DNA of 64,000 nucleotides from Bemisia tabaci (Eukaryota; Arthropoda; Insecta; Hemiptera; Aleyrodidae): positions 18,241,372 to 18,305,371 of the forward strand of contig NC_092797.1 of NCBI RefSeq assembly GCF_918797505.1, in the 5' to 3' direction. Numbering within the stretch: the first letter of the stretch is position 1; each line of letters begins with the position of its first letter. Positions 57,201-64,000 of this stretch are shown here, piece by piece. A model generated the notes under the pieces. It was not told where the DNA came from and did no database searches. It saw only the letters and a program-made list of their open reading frames with translations. Position numbers and translations under genes: made by a program.

Positions 57201-60200
57201 AGTCTACAAAATAAGGGAGTAGCTTCACAGCCTCTCTCCATCTTCTGATTATGAGAAATAAAATAAAAAATAAAATGGAGATTATGAAAAATAAATGAAG
57301 CAGTTGGAAACTGGACTGAGTCCAAAAGAAAGGAGAAAAGTGAACTAACTGAGCACCATCCGTGAAATTCAGAACATATTTTTGATTTGTGAGTGAGAAA
57401 AATTAGTTTGGAAAAAAAGCTTAACTTTCGCTTCAACTTGCAGACTTTTGGATGGAAAATGATAACAGTCATCTAAGAGATAGCTGTTAAGAAATTAGAT
57501 ACCTTTTTTGTCCATTTTTACTTCTAAAGACAGCGGTGTCAAAGAACCTTCTTTGTTTTTTCCGAGACCTTCTCCAGGTTTCCATCCCATTTTTTGAAGC
57601 AGAGTCATGCCCATCCCGCCTGAGACTGGTTTGGCAGAGATCAACATATCCTGTTTGTAAAGAAAAGGAAAGAAAGAATGATCATTCAGTTAGGTGAATC
57701 AGGAATCACACATCACTTTTAACAGCTAAAAAAACTGAGTCTTGAAAAATAAACCGATTTTGCGAGGCTTTCATTTTTAAAATTATGATACCTTCAATCA
57801 AAGTAAATCAATCAAGAAAATGAGTCAGCTGCGCTGGTCAGAGTCGTGTTTTGAAGATTTCAGATTATGGATCAGCAAAAACTAATAACATCCATCCAAG
57901 CACCTTGCTTCTACGTCCAATATCAACAGATGTTGCCCCTCAAAAAGGACAGTAAATGATGTCATCTACTGCAAAGGTGCCTACCGTGGTTGATTTCACC
58001 TTGTTCCCGTGCGTGTTTAAAGTGGTGAAACCTGTGCAAATGTACGTATCTCTAATGAATGAATCAAAGGTGGAAGAAATCATGGTATGCACTACAGCAT
58101 AGGATGATATCATACACCGTGTTGAATTTGGTGTATAACAGGTGCCCTTTGAAGAACATGGGTGTCCTTCAAAGGGCAATATACTCGTTAATATTGGATC
58201 TGAAGATTTGGCATTAGGATAAAATTTGTTAATTTTTGCTAATTTATGAGCTAAAACCATCCATATACAATTCTGCAATTAGGGCGACTTACCCACTCTC
58301 AACATCATAACATTTTATGTCTACATCAAAAAGATATGTACACAAATTCCTTAAAAAGTATTTAAGTTCCTAATTTGGACGTATTTCTGTCAAACGGAAC
58401 TGTGTGCATTAAGACATGAGCCCTGAAACCCATAAGCATATGTGCATAACAGGGCTCACGTCATAATGCAGAATGCACATAGTTCCGTTTGATAGAAATA
58501 CGTCCATTTGAAATGATCTCTCTTGAGAGGGAGCTTCAGACTAATATTCAGAAAAATCCGAACATTCTTTTGAACACTCAATGAGAAGAGGAGCTGACTG
58601 GGTATAAGGGACCTTGCATGTTACTTGTAATGATAGATTTCAAGGATAAATTTTTGTGGACAGAACATATTATTAGCCCGTATTGTTTCTTCTACTATGG
58701 CCTGCTATTCACATTAAAGCATGCGGCAACCTTCGTATTCAACATTTGACCAACCAGTATGGCCACTTTTCAAGCGGAGTCTGTTGTTACTCATAGAAAT
58801 AAATGCTGCATTTGATAATGGAATGCCACAGCTACATTAATCTAATGTAAAGGAGAGATAGGTGACTTGTTTCCATATTGCACTGGCACTAACGAAGAGG
58901 ACCCATTTACAGATAATTTTTAATTCATATTAGTAAAAAAAAACAGGGTCCTAAATTTCAAAGGGTTACTTTACAAAAATTTACAAGAGCTCCATCAAAG
59001 TTGAACGAGCAAAAGATGGCACCATTCAGGAAGTGAAGTAGAGCTTCAGCAAGTTTGAACTTGACTACTGATTGAAAAAAATAAGGTTGCACCTCTTTTC
59101 AAACTTCAACAGTTCGTTAGAAACAGTTGGCGAAAAAGGACATCCCTGAGCTTCAGAAGTGAAAACACACTCAACACACTGGAAACAATATTTGATGTGT
59201 GGTTACCACTGAAATGAGAACCTTGGAATATAACAAACATTATTTAGCCAGAGCATTACAAAAAATAGATTCAACTGAGAGGCGTTCTGCATGTATCAAA
59301 GGCAGCACTTCCATTTTGAAGAGAATAACTGAAAAACAGATGATTATCTGTTACTAAGGGTGTCTGTCCCTTGTCATTATGTTACCCAACAACAGACTGG
59401 ACTTGAAAAAAGGACAAACGTAATTTGTAATTTGATAATTTAAAGAAGCGAGATTTAAATCTATGAATACTGGATGGTCAAAAAATCATGAGACTTGGTC
59501 AGGTAGATCTCTAGAAATAACCATGACAACGAATGAACATTTGTAAATTACAGAGTTAAAAGTAATGAAAGTGTTTTCCAAGAACCTGAGATGCAACCAT
59601 ACATCTTCGGCTTGCAGCAGAGCATGCAGTATAGACTACTTGAATTTGGAAGTTGAACTTCAGGTGATTTCCCCAACTTTTCTTGTGACAAGCCGTTATC
59701 ATCAGTGACACACTACACACCATTTTGCTTGCTAAGAATTCTCATTAACACCACAAAAAATTTCCTCGGAGTTCCTTAATTGCCATTGATCAAGAGCCAG
59801 AGAAATTCAAAATCGAGTAGCTTGGCTGCGCCTACTCAGGGACATGGCAACAGCTTAATATCACTCTCAGGTTATCAAATAGACTCAACTTGATTAGGTT
59901 TGTACATGTGCCAGTTGAAACCACAGGAGAAGATTACTCCAGCAATGCACCCTCTTAGACCTAGTATAAGAGAGCACCACAATGCGACTAACCCAGGCTG
60001 AGAGACTGGGCCTGCAGTTTTGTTGATCGGGGCCCTGTTAACTGATTTTATTGAAGAGGCAGAGTTATGTACGGCAACCCAGCTTTACACTCTGGCATAA
60101 TAGTTACAGCCCAATATGCCTTCGGACACTGCCTCTATTATGATTCTTGTCCTTTGTGAAAGCAAGCAGCATTTAAAATACCACGTATTATGTATTGTGT

Positions 60201-63200
60201 GCAAGACACCAAGCTCTATAGGTCAAGACTTTGTAGCAAAAAAATAATAACAAACGACATAATATCCCTGGTTAAATTCCAAATTCTATTGCTAAGAGCC
60301 TTAGCTGCTTGTGGTAACAACATGCACACCTCCCGCAAATTGAAGCTGCACGCTCATTATCAATCAGGGTTGCCACAGCATTAAGAAAATAAAATTCCCT
60401 GACAGTTCCCTGCTTTCCGTGACACACTTTGGTGAAATTCCTTGAAAATTGAGGATATGACAGCGGGTAAAGAAGACATGATTGAACATAGTTTTCAGGC
60501 AAAATTCGTTGTTTGAACCTCAAACCCATTATAGAAAGCAAATGAAGGTGATTTGACAAATTTTCCCTGACATTCCCCGGTACTCCCTGACCGTGACAAC
60601 CCTGATCAATACTCACTCCATTCCTGCCAGTCACACAGGACTTATTTCTTTGTGGGTGTGATTGTGGCCAGCCAACTAGCATACGATTGAGCACCCCTCC
60701 AGCTGGACACCAAAAGTCAAGCACCTTCGGGGCTTCTCTTCATCAGTGACTTAGAGACTAGTCAATAAGACTTGGGAGAAACCAAGAAGGTGCGCATCAT
60801 TTAATGTCCTTCAGAGGGGAAGTTAACGGACAGGACACGCCAGCTAGCTGCAATTAGTCTTGAAAAGGGGAAGGTCCTAAAGGACTGGCAAAAGCAAAAA
60901 GAGCAATAATGATGAGTGTGCATCTAATCCAGCTGCAAGATGTAGAAATTGTTGCCTCGAGCAGCTTTGGTCAGCTTAGCCAGTGTCGTCTGTTGCAATG
61001 AACTGACATTCCATTCACTTAATCATGGTAGTGATGAGTTGCAAAGACAATAACTAAGCAGTCAATAACTTTCAAATGACTGAAAATGAGAATTTTTAAT
61101 CTACTAATGTTCCTAATAAGATAAACTGCCTACAGCTGCTTTAAAAGCAAACTTGTACGCAATTTCAATTTTAAATTCTAATTTTGGGAACTAAGATTCG
61201 GCACGAAACTTGGAGGAGAAAGTCGTGTTTATGATTCATTAAAAACTTTTAAAATTGGTTGAAATAAAATTAATGTTCTGTACATAAAGTCAAACCTTAC
61301 ATGGATGGAAAGCAAGCTTTTCACCGAGCCATGAAAAGAGGGAATCTACTGAATTGACGGTTTTAATTCCAAACTCAAGGAAGTGATCGGAATTGCTCAC
61401 TCATGCTTGGTTCCTGATAATTCTTGTAAATTAAAAAGAATTTAAGGTATCCGCAAAGAAGTTGAGAAACTCACCATCTCAATTTGTTAAACACCATCGG
61501 CAGAAACAAGATAATAACTCAAAATAGCAACACACAGCTGAAATCCATTGAGTTGAAAGAAATCCTGTTGTATAAAAAAGCCTGTAACAAATTCTCAGGG
61601 TGGTTGTCACTGCGACAGCTTCATTTCAAAACAAATATGCCATAATGCTTTTATGTTCATCGCAAAACTTCCAGTTACACAGACAAAACTGACCCTGGAA
61701 GTCATGCCCAAACCAGGCTTTGCACCAAAATACAAAATGGCATACGTTTTTAAGGAAACTGTCCCCAAATTTTGCCATGCCCATAAAAAATTTTTATTTT
61801 CAAGAAAATGTGGGTTTAACTGAGTGCGCGTCAGAACTACATACAATTTTGATGAAAGCTTCTTATAGCAAATCCGTGATTAAAGCTCAAGTGAAAAGGG
61901 ATCTCCCGTCTCAAAGCAAAATTTCGTGCAAAATTTATTGTCCGCTACTGTTGTATAGAAACAAAAATATACTTGACATTTTGACACGGAGAATGCTCTG
62001 TGTTCTCCGTTTAGTAGAAGTTAAAAGGGGTTTCATTCATCTAAGTTACCGTTTTTTGGCAATTACTTCATAAGTTAAAACACAGAGCAGGTAATACTTA
62101 GGGCATGTCAAAAATTGGTTAAAAACGAGAAAAAAGTAGTGAGTTTCTAAATGAGACTTTCACTCCATCACTGATCCTTGTGCATCAGATAGCTCCGTAA
62201 AAGGAAAATCAGGTTCTGCCGTTTTAAACTTGTAAATTCATTGGCCAAGCTCAGTATGATTGGTCGAAACACAGCGTTTTCACATCTAATATCGAAAGAT
62301 ATAACTTGAAAAATCATGGTGCATGATCTCTAACACGATGAATCTTTGTTTTAACATGACGTAAATTGCAATATTGGAAAAAAGGCTTGGATATTATTTT
62401 TCGATTTATACCAATCAAAGGCATATCTGTAGTTTTTCTGACATTGATCCTCTTTAATCAAAGAGCATTCAGAGCAAGAATCTTAGAGGAAGGCCAAAGA
62501 TCATAATGATATTTAAAAACTCGATACTAGGTTCTCATTTCACAATACTTATCTCATTCTACAGCGGAAGCCTGAAAATTTGTTACATGCTCAGATTGAC
62601 AAGGAGTAAAATATGATTGCGCTACACTCAAAATAAAAAACCTCACTGGTTTTAGACATTTCCTGACTACAGATTTTGATCATTTCTATTCATAAATTAA
62701 GGATTCAAAAAACACGAAAATTAAAAAAAAGGAGGAAAGTGAAATGCACAGTGGAAAATCTGCTAAAATATTGCTTTAAGCAGGTCTTCTTTATCAAATG
62801 CCATTGACATTTGAAGCCAGAATTCCAAAATAAACTTTCAAAAGAGAAACACTCAGCAAAGCCATTATGGGCTCAGTTCACTGTGATCAGGAATCATTAT
62901 TCATATAATAAATTTCACCTTGAGATAACTTTAAAAATGTAATTATATTAAAAATTGAAAAAAATTATTAAGAAATACTGTATGAATACTCAAATAAGGG
63001 GGACATTGTTCGTGAATGGAGTTGAATACTAGAATTAATCTGAACTGGTATGAGAATATTGCAACACCTTGTGTCCTCGGAGGTATCAAATACTAGAACT
63101 AGAAATCTTACCTAACATTGAAAAGATTTAAGCTGAGGCACTTATGAATACATATTTATCATATGCAAAATGCTGCGGTCTAAAATAAATTGATAAAATT

Positions 63201-64000
63201 TTGATAATGACTCTTCGTACAGGCTGAAATGAAGTCACAACCGGTGGATTTGAGACTAAAGCTAAAAGCTGACAAAGCATACCTTTTTAACCCATGCTTG
63301 TGGTCCAGAGGCTAATTCAGCAGCTGAAAGTACTCTCACTCCCGTAGATCCGGTGAACTGGCCAGGTGTTTGTTTCGACTCTGCCCAGGTTCGCATCTGT
63401 GAAAATATGTGAGGAAGTATAAGACTTGAGAGATTTAATTGAGATACAGTGGATACAGTGGATACAGCAATTTTTTAGGAGCCTCCCTCAGTTTGTCGTT
63501 AAAACCAATTGTGGTCATAACCCAAAGTAAGTGAAAATTAGGTATGCTCTTCCCGACCCTTTCCGCCAGAACTCAGCTTACGGCTCTCACAGCTAGAGCT
63601 GTTGCGCAAAATTTGAATTTCAAAAACTTTGCTGCCTTGACCGAAAAAAAATACTATCGTCTACTGATGATGAAGACAAACAAATTCAGTGTAAGCAAAT
63701 TCTTCAAAAACTAAAAATCATATGCTTTTAGTGACAAGGCTATTTGTTCATTCTTATCAACAGTAGACAGTCATATTTATTTTTGGTCAAGACTGCAAAA
63801 TTGTTGAAATTCAAATTTTGCACCACAGCTCTAGTGGCGGGAGTCGAAAGCTGAGTTCTGGCAAAAAAGGTCGGCAAGAGCATACCTTCATTTCACTTAC
63901 CTTGGTCATAACCGATGCAAGAATAAATTGAAGCAATGGGATTCCAACCACAGGACTGATCGGATTACATTCATTGTTGTAAGCAATGTTGTAATATCCA
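54242..64000 (-). CDS. Son: Son-like G-patch and dsRNA-binding splicing factor, 3' part (6 exons, incomplete)
   Basis: Minus-strand exons 63901-64000 (continues outside), 63283-63396, 57503-57650, 55902-55982, 54862-54977 and 54242-54358 join in frame to 224 visible residues. SON is a nuclear-speckle protein needed for splicing of weak introns. The second exon has QFTGSTGVRVLSAAELASGP, characteristic of the SON C-terminal region. The third carries a G-patch (GGMGMTLLQKMGWKPGEGLG, then KNKEG). A proline-rich exon (FPKPPPKAPPPF) follows. The last two exons form a dsRNA-binding motif: GKHPVSLLTEFCLKRRIPPP ... GPDHKKNFLYK, then VKGVEYKPGVASPNKKLARK and EAAQACLQALG. The order G-patch then dsRBD at the C-terminus fits SON; NKRF, which also has both, carries an R3H domain not seen here. 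The N-terminal bulk lies beyond the window. The intron at 57,651-63,282 is 5.6 kb. Confidence 0.9.
56562..56692. mobile_element. 131-bp MITE family E, copy 2, in a Son intron
   Basis: Ends ATATTGTTGCCCCTCTGAC and CGTCCGAGGAACAACGGTAT are inverted repeats, with AGGGTGTATCTC / GATATACGCCCT inside. Matches the copy at 23,059-23,187 throughout. Confidence 0.75.
56859..56996. mobile_element. 138-bp fold-back MITE in a Son intron
   Basis: GCCTGTGTCACACTATCAAA on the left pairs with TTTTGATAGTGTGACACAGG on the right. Pairing continues with GCCATTAAAAT / ATTTTAATGG and GTTGTGATTGG / CCAATCACAG. Almost no loop. Confidence 0.8.
57890..58280. repeat. Repeat family D copy in the 5.6-kb Son intron
   Basis: Contains CAATATCAACAGATGTTGCC, AAATGATGTCATCTACTGCA and GGAAGAAATCATGGTATGCA, matching blocks at about 40,970 and 44,670. 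A small perfect hairpin GCCCTTTGAAGAACATGGGT / CCTTCAAAGGGC lies near 58,143-58,177. Confidence 0.45.
58377..58505. mobile_element. 129-bp MITE family F, copy 3, in a Son intron
   Basis: Left arm GGACGTATTTCTGTCAAACG and right arm CGTTTGATAGAAATACGTCC are near-perfect inverted repeats; inside, ACATGAGCCCTG faces CAGGGCTCACGT. ATTT flanks both sides, a possible short target duplication. Confidence 0.82.
60365..60604. mobile_element. 240-bp TIR element, ATCAAT flanks
   Basis: Ends CAGGGTTGCCAC and GTGACAACCCTG are inverted repeats and internal TTCCCTGACA motifs recur. ATCAAT flanks both sides (60,359-60,364 and 60,605-60,610), consistent with a 6-bp (or decayed 8-bp) target duplication. Lies in the 5.6-kb Son intron. 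The minus-strand open frame across it is incidental. Confidence 0.7.
60605..63282. other. Son: Remainder of the 5.6-kb Son intron
   Basis: No second gene is recognised. A family D-like block is near 62,260-62,340 (TAATATCGAAAGATATAACT then AATCATGGTGCATGATC). The rest is plain AT-rich intron. Confidence 0.45.
63512..63915. repeat. Inverted repeat covering a Son 5' splice site
   Basis: The core AGGTATGCTCTTCCCGACC (from 63,540) pairs with GGTCGGCAAGAGCATACCT (to 63,887). Complementarity continues outwards: GGTCATAACCCAAAGTAAGT on the left (63,514-63,533) mirrors the exon end and donor on the right, ATGACCAAG/GTAAGTG on the Son strand. Inner arms include GAACTCAGCTT / AAGCTGAGTTC. It fills most of the 504-bp intron between exons 63,283-63,396 and 63,901-64,000. 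Confidence 0.75.

Noticed and set aside
60272..60724. Minus-strand 150-residue open frame
   Set aside because: It runs through the TIR element at 60,365-60,604 and shows no family signature.
1..64000. CRISPR arrays, bacterial operons, rRNA genes
   Set aside because: None is present; the tandem repeats seen have no spacer structure and the genes are intron-containing eukaryotic genes.

Overview
This is nuclear DNA of a multicellular animal, most likely an insect. Genes are split by introns with ordinary GT..AG borders, AATAAA signals follow the stop codons, and the spaces between exons are full of short inverted-repeat DNA transposons (hAT-like, mariner-like and unassigned MITE families). A THAP/P-element-type transposase gene also fits an arthropod. 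A hemipteran is plausible from the style of the repeats, but I cannot name a species. There are no operons, CRISPR arrays, rRNA or convincing tRNA genes.

Layout. (1) 1-13,700: no recognisable gene; AT-rich DNA with tandem and fold-back repeats. It may be the first intron of a gene on the minus strand whose candidate first coding exon lies at 13,701-13,835, below a GC-rich, CCAAT-containing promoter-like block at 14,150-14,500. (2) 14,700-26,950: a repeat-dense block. An old degenerate satellite-like repeat (about 16,900-22,400) hosts several dated insertions: an 820-bp hAT-type element with a perfect 8-bp target duplication, a CAGGGGCGG-type hAT, another TIR element and a 135-bp tandem array. 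After it come a 1.19-kb near-complete palindrome and a 184-bp palindrome. (3) 27,257-32,226 (+): a four-exon gene for a 953-residue THAP-domain, P-element-type transposase with its acidic catalytic residues in place. (4) 34,656-36,251 (+): mitochondrial Xaa-Pro aminopeptidase 3 (XPNPEP3), uninterrupted in its coding part. (5) 37,398-39,516 (+): a two-exon gene for an 83-residue single-pass membrane/coiled-coil protein that I do not recognise. (6) 42,846-51,919 (-): replication factor C subunit 3 (RFC3), seven exons, complete, with several dated MITEs in its introns and a dead mariner just past its stop. (7) 54,242-64,000 (-): the 3' part of Son (G-patch plus dsRNA-binding protein), six exons, running off the right edge.

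Functionally these are unrelated housekeeping genes (protein maturation in mitochondria, replication clamp loading, splicing) plus a transposase-derived gene. The most interesting signals are a roughly 75-bp promoter segment shared by the transposase gene and XPNPEP3, a Son splice donor that lies inside an inverted repeat, an RFC3 polyadenylation signal apparently supplied by a mariner remnant, two 253-bp MITEs flanked by the same 4-base target, and the unidentified 83-residue protein.
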